Source: Sipunculus nudus
Lineage: Eukaryota; Annelida; Sipuncula; Golfingiida; Sipunculidae
Reading direction: 5' to 3'
NCBI GenBank assembly: GCA_026874595.1
Contig: CM049306.1
Span: 84,532,142-84,596,141, forward strand
DNA: 64,000 nt
Below, one piece after another: positions 1 through 14,756 of the stretch (its first letter is position 1; every line of letters begins with the position of its first letter). The notes beneath the pieces are model-generated. The model worked only from the letters and a program-made list of their open reading frames with translations, made no database searches and had not been told where the DNA came from. The position numbers were made by a program, and so were the translations under genes.

Positions 1-53
1 TCTAGAATCATTGTTTTGCATATTTTTACCCCTAATGTTTTCTGATGACCCAT

Positions 54-69
54 GGGGGGGGGGGGGGGG
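54..69 (+). repeat. G16 homopolymer
   Basis: Sixteen consecutive G in the intron upstream of the TRPV pore exon. Confidence 0.95.
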
Positions 70-339
70 AGACATATATCTGTTTAGCCCTTCTAGTTGA
101 TTCTGTTAAACTATTTTGACTTGAAAAACTTATCTTTAGGTTATTTGTTACAGTTTTGAACAAAACCTTGTTTTTAGCTTTAAATAGAATTTAAATTCTA
201 TTGTTAATAATTTCCATAATGTTAAAATAAATTCATTTTTGTACTATTTTAATCTTAGATTTGGTAAAGTTTGGCAAACTCTGAGGTAATGAAGCACTAT
301 TCTGACAGTGTCATGTACATCTTTGTTATTTTTTTTCAG

Positions 340-446
340 CTTTTTATTTCCTGTTCAGACATATAGAAGAAAAAAGCATACAAACTTTTGCTACACCAGG
401 AGATACTTTCATGCAGATGTTTCAAATGACTTTAGGAGAGTTCAAA
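340..446 (+). CDS. TRPV exon: end of S5 and pore loop
   Basis: The acceptor is a T-rich tract ending in CAG at 339; the donor is AAA|GTAAGT at 447. The exon has 107 nt: two bases finish a codon begun upstream, then 35 codons beginning [12 protein letters not shown] and ending TLGEFK, leaving phase 0. TLGE sits where the TRPV selectivity filter is expected. A second AG at 357-358 is a possible but weaker acceptor; it would drop the end of S5. Confidence 0.88.
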
Positions 447-3400
447 GTAAGTTGTTATATTGACTGTCTTTAAAAGTTTAAATTACAGCCTGCAGATAAA
501 TGTCATTTTAGAAATTGTCTTGACTTTATTAGGGATATCAAGGGCCCAGAAATATTAACATTTTGCATGGTGTATCATGAATATAAACATTTTGTTACAT
601 CATATATGTTAATAGTTTGGGACTTCGTATATCACATTTTTCAGACACTTGGAGCCCCTGAATATCAGTATTTCTTTACACTTTTCATTTCAGGGACAAG
701 ATCCTGTTTTACATGCAAACTAGCAGATAGTGTCATTGATTGATTAGCTAAATACATAAAAAGAATCCCAGGCAAATATATTAAGTTGTGCCTGGTCATT
801 TGATGAGAAGGATTACCTCAGGGCATCAATTTTTTTATGATAGCGCCAGTACTTATGCTCATAAATATATACAAAAAATGGTAATATGTGCAAAAATTAA
901 TATTCATGAACCTTTTATTTTTTAATTGAAATGTATGATATAAAAACAATTTAAAGAACAATATTCATGAGTCCTTACAAGTCTTCTGCACTGTGATAAC
1001 AGTTCATGATGGATTTCACATAAACACTTATAAATGAGGTTTCCCTTTAAATTGACATGCCATATATGTCAAAATAAAAAACTCCAGAATCAAAGCTATG
1101 GTAAGTGTCCTAAAAATTACAAAACCAGATACCAGATATATTCTTTAATGTAGTGTTTTCACCAACAGACATTAACTACTCATTTTAGGGAGTATAGGTA
1201 GAAACATCTTAATCACATAATATTGATACTGAGTATGATTTACTTAATGTGATTCCTATGCACAATATATGATTTTCCATGACTTAAGATATAGGTCTGT
1301 GTTATTAAAAGGGAAAGCCCTGGCAGCCAGTTACTTATTCTGAGTTATATACAAATAAAAGGTTTGTGAGGAATAGCTATTTTCCCACAGTGTAACTCTG
1401 TCATTTCAAACTGCAGTTCTGTTGCATATATGTAGTATTGTTCCCTTCAAACATAACTACTGAATCTGATTAACTGTTAATCAAAGTCTCGTTGTACACC
1501 AGTTCATAAACAAAACTATTTCGACATTTAATATATAAACATATTTTTGTATGAAATTGCAGTATTCATTTCATATCATTGTTTTATTATGAGCATAATC
1601 AGAAAAAAATGACATCATAAGTGCCCTTCTGAATTATAGTATTAAAATATAGAGACATTGTAATGATAGGTTAAATTGAGATGGGAAGACCAAAATTGCA
1701 GAGGTGAAATTTCAGAGTAATCTTGGTTTTAATTACTTTCAGACACCCTAAGTATGTATATCTATTTGTTTTTTAACATGTAACTTCAGATAGGGAAAAA
1801 TTAATTGATTGAAGTATGAAAGTTTTATGTTCACTTGTAAAAAGTCAACAAGTCATGTAAAAACAAAAAAAATGGTGTTTTTGACTTTCTTCCTTTCATG
1901 TAAGACAACCACGATTGAAACCCATGAAATATAGCCAGACAAGGTTGCAGTTATTGATTTTTGGTGCGGCTTTTGCTGCAAGAAATATTAGTTTGCTGTG
2001 AGTGTAGAGCTTTCGGTCTTTCTGCTTGTCTTATGAACACGGCAGATTGATTTTGGCCAGGAAAATATACACAGTGATTGATGTGGGTGAACAACTTAAC
2101 ATTAACATTGCCTGGTGTGTATACGAAGAAAACTGAAGCCTGGGTGGGTTAATCAATGGCTATGTTGGCTTTGCTTCCACACATTGACATAGGGTAGATT
2201 GGTCAATAGTGTAACCATAGTGATATGGTTGAGAAACAAAGCAAGCAGAGTTATTCAGAGCTGCTCTTATGGGATATTTGGTTCTTAAATATAACTTTAT
2301 ATTTTTTTATATAATATAATATTTTATCAACTAAGATTAAGTAAAAAAAAATACTTTTTTTTTAATTTACAAGATGACTCATCAGAACTTATTGTAATAT
2401 AGGCTTCCCATATCAGTATTAGATAAAACATTTATGAACATTTGCCTTTAAGTAATCATATTTTGGATATGTGACCAGTAAAGACATTATGGATATATAT
2501 TATTAACTGTCCTTGCCTGGCTGTAAAGACATTTAGAGTTAATTGATGAATTTGTCTCTTCATTTGTATGCTTAAAATTTAATTTGATTACATTCAGCCA
2601 AGCTCATTATTTGCAGTGGAATTGTACTTTCACTGTGTGCAAAACTGTGCTCAATTTTCTATTTGCAGCATGCAGACATGGGCACTTCCAACTTTAGTTT
2701 CACATTTAGAAATTTTTATCCATTTATTTAGTCTGCATAATTATTACTTGTATAAAAACCATCTAAATATGTATAAATGTTCTCTTCTGTGAACATTAGA
2801 AATATTTATATATTTATCTAAACTTTTTTCCATCATCCTTGTCCAACTGATTTTATGAGATACATCTTTCAAATGTATTTGTTAGCTACAAAGCTTCAAA
2901 TTTTATCACTCGAGTAAATATGGTGATCTATGACAATTTAAAGTGCCAAAAAAAATATGTTTACTTTGTTAAGTGGGGCAACGTTGAATAGTCTTAAAGG
3001 AGCTGCAAAAATGATGGTTTGATTAGAAGTGGCCATACCTGTTTCTCAATGGCATGTAATATGAGAGACGTATGTGTGACATCACAAGTGTTACATTACC
3101 CCTGAGAATCATAAATGTATAGGTTAAAATCTTCAGCTTATGCCATAAAATACATATGTCAAAATACTGTATATCTGTTTATGGTCACATTGCATATTGA
3201 AGTAATATCACATGGAATCCATACATGGGAGAGTATTATTTTGCTGTCAGATAATACTTTTTTTACATTTTTCTGACTTGCCTTTTAGGCAGATAAATGA
3301 AAACCTCGAGAACATTTAACAAAAAATATTGCTAAAAAGGGTGGATAGGTTAAATTGAATGGAGTATATAATTATATACCTACTTTCCTGTGATAACTTC

Positions 3401-4617
3401 ATCCAAGATTTGATGCCGCACTAAACAGTACATTCAGACATTGAAGGACAGCAAGTAAACTGTACTGTGATATAAAAAAGGTGTTGTGTGAAATCTCCCA
3501 GTAAATGCTCCTACATTTCTGTATGCTGTCAGTCAAATGCAGGTCATACAACAGATTGAACTGCTTCATGTAATAATGCTGAAAGATCATAGGTTCATTG
3601 TTTCTCATCTTGCAGTAGAATGAAACCCTCAAGGTTTCATAATGTGTATGAAGATAAGAATATATGACATCCCCCTCCCCCAAGGATGAAACATAATGCA
3701 GTGATTTGATAAGTCAGAAATATTAGGATTTACAGTGATACCTCATATTCTTATCAATGACATCTGGTGGTCATGCTTTGAATTTCTCTCTAGATCTATG
3801 CTATTCATCTGATCAAAATTGGTTCGATCATGACCTTATCTTCATTGCAAGATCAATGAATCATTAATAAATTGTCATGCAGTAAAATTAATTCAGTGTG
3901 TCCATTTTGCCGGAGTATCATTTGATGTGAAATTGATTTGAAGGACAATGCCCTACTTTTTTTTCTATTGTCTCTTAAAAGTTGATAAAAAATTTATACT
4001 GCATTATGCTTCATGTGTATGGAAATTTCAGGAAACAAAAATTAAACTTCAGCCATTACCAGCATTAGGGTTGTGCCATTATGGACACTGTATTTCTATA
4101 AGTGTTCTTTTATCACCTTTTTACACTTTTCTTACTGAGATAAATTGTACTTATTAGTGTACTTATGATGAATTAGATTCAATCATTTTGTAAATAATTA
4201 TAAAATAACTTAAAACAATTCAGGTAAGTTTCAATATGTATACTTTAGGACATTTAATAGGGGATCAGTGACAGCTGTATGAAGTGTAGCTTGTGCAGCC
4301 AGTTTTACCCCATTTAGCTACCCTGTAGAACTCACCCTACCCCATTGTTGCTTGCATGGAATCAACCAATCACTATATGGAACACCTGGTGTACACATTA
4401 TCTTTATATATTGATACCGATGTGTGTATAGTCCATTCCAACACTTGGCATCCACAGGCTTTCAGCAGAAATACAATATGCCTTGGGCAATCATGCAGGT
4501 TAGACTTATTTGTGATCTGTTTAGTCTTTAATATGAAATACAGTGACTATTTTAATATAAGTTTATGCAAGTCATGCCAGGAGTTTGAATGCCCTGAAAA
4601 GACAAATTGTGGAGAAA

Positions 4618-4681
<64 letters not shown>

Positions 4682-5992
4682 TCCATTATGATAACAAAGG
4701 TATCCCAAATCACACAATTATGAACACTTCTAGTTCACTTCAAAATTTTTGTAATAGATAAAGAATTGGAAAAAAATACTGAAATCTGTGGATTCCTGGT
4801 GATGGTTTGAACAAAAGACCACAATATACCTACCAGTATGATTTCATAATGACTAACATAATAACCCACATGTACTAATCAGCTCACTGTGGTTTGGTAT
4901 ATCATTTTAATTGTTCAGATGTCCAAAGGAGAGTTATCAGTTCAGGTGATTTGTACAACTGATTGAATCTTTATTCTTTATTCTTTTCTCAACTGTCCTG
5001 TGACATGATAAGCTTCAGTGGACAGAAAAACAACAATAGCAGTTTGTGTCTCTTTTTGTGACAGCGGTATTCCAGCATATTGGGCATACATCTTATTCTG
5101 GGTAATGTTGGAATAATTTCCTAAATAGTTTAATAAAGTTGAAAAACATAAATTTTGAATGAAAGTTGCACTGCTTTTTGTATTATTTGCCTCATCCCTT
5201 GTAGAATTTTATTTTGTATGAATACTTATGGTAGTAGTAGTCACATTGTAGATCTTTATGGTAGCAGAAGTCACATGACCCAAGTTGTCTCCAAGCAGTT
5301 TTCAAAAGCAGCCAGATTTGAACACCAATTGCATGGTCATATCCCTAGTTCTTGTGAATATGACTGAATTTATCTGTTGGTACTATGGAAAAAGTTTCAT
5401 TTCTGTGCATATTTTCAGATAAACTCTAATTGTAATTTGTCACTAATGTAGATGTGATTAGACTAGTTTTCCATAGAAATATGTTTGCATTACATAGATT
5501 GTTTTCTTCTTAACCTTTTTTTGTTATCCCCTCATTCTCTTTTTGTTAGATTCTGTTTGCTGTTAGTGTGAAATTAAAGTGTTCACTTTCATTTTAATGT
5601 ACAAATTACTTGAATCTGAATGGTAACCAGTGACTTATATTGTATGTAAACTGGCTGCACAAACTCTACATTAAATGTGCAATTTGTTTTGTGAAATAAG
5701 TAGCATGCATGATTCTCTCCACTCTTGCTAGAAATTTTGGGGATTCTAACATAGGCAAACCTTTGTTTTCAATTATATACTCAGGTGTACAAACTGAGAA
5801 ATACCTGGAATTTTCATCACAATCTGTATGTCCAGTATGCTGGAAATGTGCTCCTTATTGTGATATTTAATATATCAACTACTCACATTTTGTTCTAATT
5901 GAGCTATATGTGTGAATGAGTGTGTACTTTTGAAATCTTTTAATTCCTTTTCATAACAATGGGTATCATTTAATATTCTATAATCAGTACAA

Positions 5993-6048
<56 letters not shown>

Positions 6049-9000
6049 TTAACACAGTGTTTAACTCTCTGTACTGTTAAAATTTAACTTCTAAAATTCT
6101 TCAAAAAGAAGCTTTTTTAGGTTTATATTTTATTTGTGAATTTTAACTGGTCTTTTTAGCAGACCTGTGAGCATATGCGATAGTGTGCCATTCACCGTCC
6201 TTACATTAACCCATATTATCTCAAAAACAGCAAGAGCTATAGCATCACCAAATTTTATGAAAAAAAATCAGTCATCTAAAAAACTCTCAGATTTTGCTTA
6301 TTTTTCGTTATCTGCATTAACTTGGTAGATTTTAAAGACAAAAAGCTAAAAAAAACTTTTAAAATCTTCTAATTAAAAAAATGTCCAGACAAATCGTTAA
6401 ATATTTCACAGAAATAAATTCTGAAAAAATCTCTCTTAAGTTTGTTCAAATGGTTCCAGTTCGTTGAATTTAGGGTGAGTTTTGGGAAGCTGAACTGAGT
6501 CATTTGGCCAAAAAAGGATATTAAAATTACAATATCAGAAACAGTTAGAGCATCACAAAATTTTTGGCAGATTTTGTCACATGACTCATATTTGAAATTG
6601 AGGTATTGGTGGCACCATTTGCATCAACCTTTTTTGAATGAGGGATCATCAGTCGTCAGTACATTAACCCATAATTTCTCAAGAATAGCGTAAGCTAGCA
6701 TCCCCAAATTTCATGCAAAAACCTGTCACATATCAAATGTTGTGGTATTGAGCTTTTTGTGGTGCCAACTGCTTTAACTTGCATTTATGGGAAAAAGCTA
6801 AAAATCTTTTAAAAATCTTCTTCTCTGAAATCATTCAGTGTTCAATATTTCACTGAAATGATCCCAATTAAAGACCAGCTCTCTCAAGTTTGTTCAAATA
6901 TTTTGGGTTTGATTAATTTTGGCCAAGTTACAGGAATTTGAACGGAGTCATATGGGCAAGTGAGCATACTAACAAAACAATATAGGAAACTACACAAACT
7001 ACAAACAAAGTTTTGTGCAGATGTTAGTCACATAATGATTCATATTTGAAATTGCAGTTTTTGTGGTGCAACCTACATTGACCTTTGTTTTATGGGCAAA
7101 AACCTCATAATTTTAGTCTCTTTCAGCTTAAAAATGACTATGATGAAATTGTCAAGCTGAATCATTTAATTTTTCACAAGAATACTGTGGTTGGCTTTAT
7201 ATTCGCGAGGCTGAAATTTCGCGATTTCTTCATTTTGAGCGTTTCGCGAGGGTTTCATTTTCGCGATTGTAGCAGAACATATACCATCTAAGCACAGCAG
7301 TATACATATACATTGAATTTGTATTTATTTTAGTTTAGAACAAATCCTACAATAGCTCACTAATTTCAGGTTCTGTCATTCACTTATGACTTGTGTAACA
7401 GTTTATATATTTCATGTGATTACCGCGTGTTTCAGTACTGATTTGTTTTCTGATTATATTGTTTCTGTATGTGGGATAACTCTTCCCTTCCCCTCTTGTT
7501 CATCTTGGTTGATCAGGCTTTTTATTCCCGAGGGTTTAATATTCGCGATTATTTAATATTCGCGAATATCGTGAAAATAAAACCCTCGCGATTAAAAAGG
7601 CAACCACAGTAATCCTAGGGTAAGGTAGAAGTGTATATCCCTGCTTATGTTTTATGAGATTTTTGACATATCAGCTAGAAATTGGGCATATTTATACATC
7701 TCAGATAGCTTTGTCATATAGAAGACTTGTGGCACCACCTACAGTTGTTTTTGGTTTCATACATCTGTGCCTATGGTTCAAGAGTGTTTTGAAGTATCTT
7801 CCTGGAATTTTACATGTTCATACATCTTCGATGACTTTCTCATACACAAGACATATAGTGACACCTATTATCATTTTTCTGTTGTTCAGGTTTGCATTAA
7901 GCCTGTAAGCCTTGGTTTTAATATCAGGGTTTTCTGACTTATCTACTGTGGTTATCACATTCAGATATTTCCTACACCTCTCCCTAAAAGTGAAGGGTAA
8001 TGATAAAATTAACAACAGATATGAAATTATTCAAAGTCAAACTCATTCCAACAAATATGTAACAATTAATTATTAATATCAGTATTATATTAAACTTGTG
8101 ATTAATTTTTTTCTTCATTTGTCATAATCTGATTGATAGTTAAGATTTTATTTTCAAGAAAGCAGGTATTTAATATTGTATCAATAAAATGTATCTATTA
8201 AGGGGCATTGCATTCTGCTGTCTTGCAAATGTAACAAGAATCTGTATCTGGTACTAATAATAATTAACTGCATCATGAAACCATAAGCACCAAAGAGATA
8301 CTTAATACTTAAGCATTGGGATACAGGTTAGTTCTAAATTAGTAATGTGGAATTTCTGTTCAGTTTTACTAAGCCTAAGTCAGTAAACTTGATCATGAAC
8401 TGGAGTATTAGTAAATTTAGTTGTTTGGCATTAGCATATTTGAGACTGGTCTTATTTTACACTGGATGAATGATTTTTTTTACTTAGATTCTGTGAAACT
8501 TTTCCATGTATTGTGGTTAACATGTATATTTTGTTTTTATAAATGTTCCCTTCAGTTGGTAAGTAGGTGATTTGAAATAAGCTAAAATTGACCCAGATTC
8601 CTACATGCTTACCTGCCAAACATCATGTGATCATTTGTTGTTGATCTGATTGGTCATATCTACATTTCTGAAATAAAGATGCCTGTTAAAACAATAATTA
8701 AATTGTAGCACCATTAACATATCCGCCTTTTGATAGAGATTCTGATTTGATATGTCAAGAGATTGAAATGATTTTAGTTTTTAGCGAACCTGTGAGCTTA
8801 TGCGATGGTGCGTCGTCGTGCTTCGTGTGTCGTCTGTCGTGCGTGGTGCATTGTCCGTACGTTAACCATAGCTATCTCAAAATTGGCAGAAGCTAGCATC
8901 ACCAAATTTTTTGCAAATATTCATTCATCTGAAAAACTCTATTGGATTTTGTTTTTCTAACTGCATTTTCTTAGATTTTATAGGGAAAAAGCTAAAAAAG

Positions 9001-12000
9001 CTTTAAAAATCTTCTTCTCCAAAACTGTCCAGCCAAATTGTCCAATATTTCACAGAAATGATCCCTGGAACAATCTTTCTCAAGTTTGTTCAAATGGTTC
9101 CAGTTCGTAGATTTTTGGTCGAGTTACAGGAGGTTGAACTTAGTCATCTGTCCAAAAAAGCACACTAAAATTAAAATCTCAGAAACGGCTAGAGCTATAT
9201 TGACCCAATTTTATACCAATGTTTGTCACATATGTCATATCTGAAATTGAGGTATTGATGGCGCCACCTACATTGATGTGTTTTTTACAAGCGAAAATGT
9301 AATTTTAAACTCTTCTAGCTAATACACTGATTTATGATGAAACTGTTAAGCTGATTGGTTTAAACTTTACAAGAATTATTCTATGGTAGGGTTCTGCCGG
9401 TTTTATAAGAATAGATTGGGTAAATACAGCTTTAAAATAAAGCATTGTAGTCAATTAAAAAAGGCTTTTTGTGTTTGAAAACAGATTTGACAACATGCTG
9501 ATTTTCAGCAGCCAAGTCAAGAGGTCACTCAGTACAAACAGGTGGGGTCCAGACCTCACCATGGCAACTGACCTGGCTCTGGCGGGTGTCTAGACAATGT
9601 GTCTAGAAGTCTAGACACAGCTTCTAGGTGTCTAGACACGATGTCTAGATGCTGAATTCCTAGATTATTGGAACTATATCTTTCAACTGTTTGAAAAAAC
9701 TTGGTTTGCATTTTAAGCGAATCAGGTTTATTATTAGGTCACACGTGAACTGCTGCGCCCTCATTTTTGGTTGACCTCTGACCTTTCATTGCTGCCCAGT
9801 GTCCATTTGTACGTCTGTTTCCACACATAAACCCACATATCTCAGGAACCGTTTGACCAATCAGGCTAACAATTTTGCACAAATGTAGCCCTTTGATAGC
9901 TTTATAACATACATTAAAAATGACCTGCAACCATTTTTGCACAGCATCCATCTGTTCATCTGCCTTGGGATAAAATCACTCATATCTCAGCAGTGGTTTG
10001 ACTTTTCCACCTGAAGTTTTGCAGGTTTATACATCCTGGACAGCTTTCTCGATTTCATGACAGGTGGCGCCACCTACATTCAGGTTTACTCTGCAGACAT
10101 CCAAGCTCATATCTCAGGAACCGTTTGACCGTTTGGGCCAGAATTTTGCATGTGTATGGATCTCACATAGCTCTTCATCATAGGCAAAACTGGTGGCGCC
10201 ACCTGCAACCATTTATGCACAGCGTCCATATGATCATCTGCCTTGGGATAAAATCACTCATATCTCAGCAGTGGTTTGACTTATCCACCAGAAAATTTGC
10301 AGGTTTATACATCCTTGACAGCTCTCTCGATTTTATGACAGGTGGCATCACCTACATTCAGGTTTACTCTGCAGACATCCAAGCCCATATCTCGGGAACA
10401 GTTTTTAGCTCAGCTGACTATAAGTCATCTGAGCTATAGTCGTGGTCCATTGTCCGTCGTCCGTCCGTCTGTCCGTCCGTCTGTCCGTCCGTCCGTCCGT
10501 CCGTCCGTCCGTAGATGTGGCACGTTTTGAAACCATAAGACCTAGGAATCCAAAATTCAGCATAATGTTAGATGTCCCCAAGATCTCCTACCAAGCCGAA
10601 AAATGGGTCTTTGCGACTTCGTTCCTTTGAGAAATTAAGGAAAAACCTCAATTTTTTATTAAAATCCTATTTTCACACTTCAGGACTGCCTAATATAAAA
10701 ACCACTCATCTGTTTTTCCTCATATTTACCATAAATATTCCTCTATATACTTCCTATGAACATGCCAGAAATTAAGTCTGTAATGTATAAATTCTTTAAG
10801 TTATGGGCCCAAACAAAATGGACTTTGTAAAAAATCAGGAAAAATAATAACTCACTTAACATGAAAAATTTTGAAACTAGAGTCTATTTTCTCAAGTATA
10901 TAACTATGTTTAATTAAGATTCAATTGTTAACCCAAAATTAGATCTGAATTTTGTAAATTTTTTAAGTTATTAGCATAAAAAATAAATCAGTACCTTAAA
11001 TTTTGCCCATCTTTGACCATGGCACGTTTTTTACCTGTAAGCACCATTGATTTAATTTTCACAGCATATTAACATAAATATTTAGTGTGTCTAAATCTGA
11101 AATTTGAAAATAAAAGCTTAAAAAATTAAGTTAGTTATTGATTTTTTTTCTGTAGTCACTTGCTTTGATTACAGATGCAGGGTCCCACTCCAGGTCACTG
11201 GAAGTCAGCTATGCCAGGGTTTCTGATTTGTTACAGTCACTGGGGGAGATCCCCTGCTGTGACAGGTGTACAGTTATTCTCATATCACCACCCCAATCAC
11301 ACCCCCACCCCCCACCCCCCACGCAAACCCAACCCACCAAGTGTTATGCGGTAATTGTTATTGTTTTCACTGTATCTCCTTAATTGTAATGCTGTTTCCA
11401 CTCCGATATGCAAAAACTTTCCTTGAAAAAATAATGCAAGGTGTAATCCAGAAGATGCAATGTTGTGTAATGTAGCATTTTTAAAGAAATCAATGATTTT
11501 AACAAATATAATTGAACCCATCAGTATGCTTAAATTATTATAAAATATGAAGCACATTATGGATAAATAAAGACACAATTAAAAATTGTGAAATCTAAAT
11601 CAAGTATTATTTTTAGATATTTATTGTTTTGCAGATTTAAAAGATATATTTTTGTGGTAAAAAATAAATGAACATTTGTATGCATGATGTGGTGTTATCT
11701 GACAAGATTGAGATTTATGATGATGCAATTGAGAATTATGAATCAACTTTTATATTCAGATATATATGTTAAATTTGAAATGTATAGAAATTTAAACTTA
11801 AATTAGAAAATAATTGATGTGATAAAAAAATCAGGATTTAATACAAACATTTGTTCATTATTTTCCTGCCTCAGCAGAATTTGAGATCAGGCTTTGTTTG
11901 CCCTGTTTTATGTTGTTAATTAGCTATATTTCAACTGTATACATTTCATAAAAAAATACATATATATTTAATAATATATATTATACAAAAAAATAGATTC

Positions 12001-14720
12001 AATTGAACAAATGTGTAAACTACTGAAATGTCAACAGGTAATCGAAAAACCAACTAATGATCATGTTAATAGTACAGATCATTTGTTCACAAACTGCTCA
12101 CATGCTTTAGTTTCAACAGTAGAAAACACATGGTCAGGTCACAAAATATTTTTTGCAACAATTTCTTGCTCATCAATACAAACCAATCATATAAACCAAC
12201 CATGGCCTTTATTACTCTTCCTCTTACACTTTGTCTCCATTTGATATTATTTTAGATTTTTACCTTCAAGGTTAACGTCAGCTGAGCACAGTGACCCATA
12301 GGTCCCTTGTTTACGATTGGGCGAAATTTTTGCATGTGTATAGATCTCACATAGCTCTTCATCTTTGGCAAAACTGGTGGTGCCACCTGCAACCATGTAT
12401 GCACAGCGTCCATCAGTTCATCTGCCTTGGGATAAAATCACTCATATCTCAGCAATGGTTTGACTTATCCACCTGAAATTTTGCAGGTTTATACATCCTG
12501 GACAATTTTCTCGATTTTATGACAGGTGGCACCACCTACATTCAGGTTTACTCTGCAGACATCCAAGCTCATATCTCGGGAACTGTTTGACCAATTGGGC
12601 CAAAATTTTGCATGTGTATAGATCTCACATAGCTTTTCATCATAAGCAAAACTGGTGGCGCCACCTGTTAACCACTTATGCACAGTGTCAACCTGTTCAT
12701 CTGCCTTGGTATAAAATCACTCATATCTCAGCAGTGGTTTGACTTATCCACCTAAAATTTTGCAGGTTTATACATCCTGGACAGCTTTCTCGATTTTATG
12801 AAGGTGGTGCCACCTACATTCAGGTTTACTCTGCTGACATCCAAGCTCATATCTCAAGAACCAGTTGACTGATTTGGCCAAAATTTTGCTTGTGTATAGA
12901 TCTCACATAGCTCTTCATCATAGGCAAAACTGGTGGCACCACCTGCAACCACTTATGCACAGAGTCCATCTGTTCATCTGCCTTGGGATAAAATCACTCA
13001 TATCTCAGCAGTGGTTTGACTTATCCACCTGAAATTTTGCAAGTTTATACATCCTGAACAATTTTCTTGATTTTATGACAGGTGGCACCACCTACATTCA
13101 GGTTTACTCTGCAGACATCCAAGCTCATATCTTGGGAACTGTTTGACCAATTGGGCCAAAATTTTGCATGTGTATAGATCTCACATAGCTCTTCATCATA
13201 AGCAAAACTGGTGGCGCCACCTGTTAACCACTTATGCACAGTGTCAACCTGTTCATCTGCCTTGGTATAAAATCACTCATATCTCAGCAGTGGTTTGACA
13301 TATCCACCTAAAATTTTGCAGGTTTATACATCCTGGACAGCTTTCTCGATTTTATGAAGGTGGTGCCACCTACATTCAGGTTTACTCTGCTGACATCCAA
13401 GCTCATATCTCAAGAACCAGTTGACTGATTTGGCCAAAATTTTGCTTGTGTATAGATCTCACATAGCTCTTCATCATAGGCAAAACTGGTGGCACCACCT
13501 GCAACCACTTATGCACAGAGTCCATCTGTTCATCTGCCTTGGGATAAAATCACTCATATCTCAGCAGTGGTTTGACTTATCCACCTGAAATTTTGCAAGT
13601 TTATACATCCTGGACAATTTTCTTGATTTTATGACAGGTGGCACCACCTACATTCACGTTTACGCTGCAGACATCCATGCTGATATGCAACACACCTCAC
13701 TCTATTCCCCTTGGCACTTAATCCATGCCTCACTTCACCCATCCCACTCTGATTTCTGCGGATACACATAGTCGCTTGTTGACTACCCATATTCTAGTTT
13801 TAAAATGTCCTAGACTGAAACTTTCAGGTCCGAAACATCCATTTTGCTGAAATCATAATGACTAAGGTAGATATGCAAGACTTAAGAGGATCAATATTAA
13901 ATTTAAAAAATAAACCTCCATTCATACTCCCAAACTTTGCACAGGTTTGCATTAGGCCTGTAGGCCTTGTTTGGAATTTACATAAAAAAATCACCACCAG
14001 TTGTCTCCAGTGCAGTCTTATTTCTAATTTTTTTTTTTGCTCCTTAATCATAAGAAAAAGTTTTAGGTATAAAGTAGTATATATTTACCCATTATACATC
14101 CTAGAAGAGCAGTGTATTAATGACCTAAATGCAAGACTAAACTTGCAAACTGGTCTGTATAATATATCTTAATAGGATGACCTCTGGTGGTGATCACATG
14201 AACTTGAAAATGAAGAATGTAGTGTTGTGGAAGCTGAACCTGATTAGTGGAAATATTTTTTAACCATAAAAAAAAAATAAGTTGAAAAATAGTTTAATTG
14301 TATCCAATCGATATTAACAGAAATATCTAATTTTTCCATTTTGTCAGGGAATAGACATTTTAATGAATACTTAACATTTTTACACTTATATATTATCATT
14401 AACTTAATGACATCGCACTCTTAAAAATTACTTTTTTACTAAACATTCAGAGAAAATGTGTATGTATGTGACTGGTATTCAGTATTTATTTGCAAGGGTT
14501 TGAATGAATCAGTGAGAATACAGTTTGTGTGATCAACAGTTAACCAACAGTTTTTTGTATACTCTTCATAAGAATATATTGAATTACGCTTTTATGTTCT
14601 CTCTCTGTATTATACTATGTTATAGCCTGTGTTATTTCCATGATATAATCGCTTACTCTTCCCCTCTGATTCTGTTCTTCAGTGCTTGTACTGTCCTCAG
14701 TTTCCACTCCTCTGTGCTTT

Positions 14721-14756
<36 letters not shown>

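Larger units (their letters stand above)
447..6152. other. TRPV long intron, 5' part
   Basis: AT-rich intronic sequence with a G-run just upstream of the pore exon (54-69) and TA microsatellites at 4622-4676 and 5995-6044. I see no conserved exon, RNA gene or complete element here. Open frames of 60-94 codons (for example 3399-3683 minus, 4356-4622 plus) are uninformative in sequence this AT-rich. Confidence 0.7.
9737..13799 (-). mobile_element. R2 element copy a (minus), split by a nested R3 element
   Basis: Read on the minus strand it begins near 13799 with the R2 left end (a GTAGTC...GACTAC hairpin, then GTATCCGC) and runs through tandem monomers marked by GGTGGCGCCACC, ATCTCAGGAACCGTTTGACC and CTGCAGACATCCAAGCTC. 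It stops at 9737 inside the sequence that precedes the right-hand hairpin in the copy at 49001-50738, so that end is missing. R3 copy a (10405-12310) is inserted in it. The frames seen in its monomers (for example 12489-12683) are repeat shadows, not genes. Confidence 0.78.

Noticed and set aside
10342-10630. Two overlapping frames with Ser-Val-Arg-Pro repeats
   Set aside because: They are translations of the GTCC tetranucleotide tract in R3 and have no coding support.
12489-13239. Two nearly identical 64-residue minus-strand proteins
   Set aside because: They are the same R2 dimer read twice, 556 bp apart; similar frames appear wherever R2 units occur (49242-49801).
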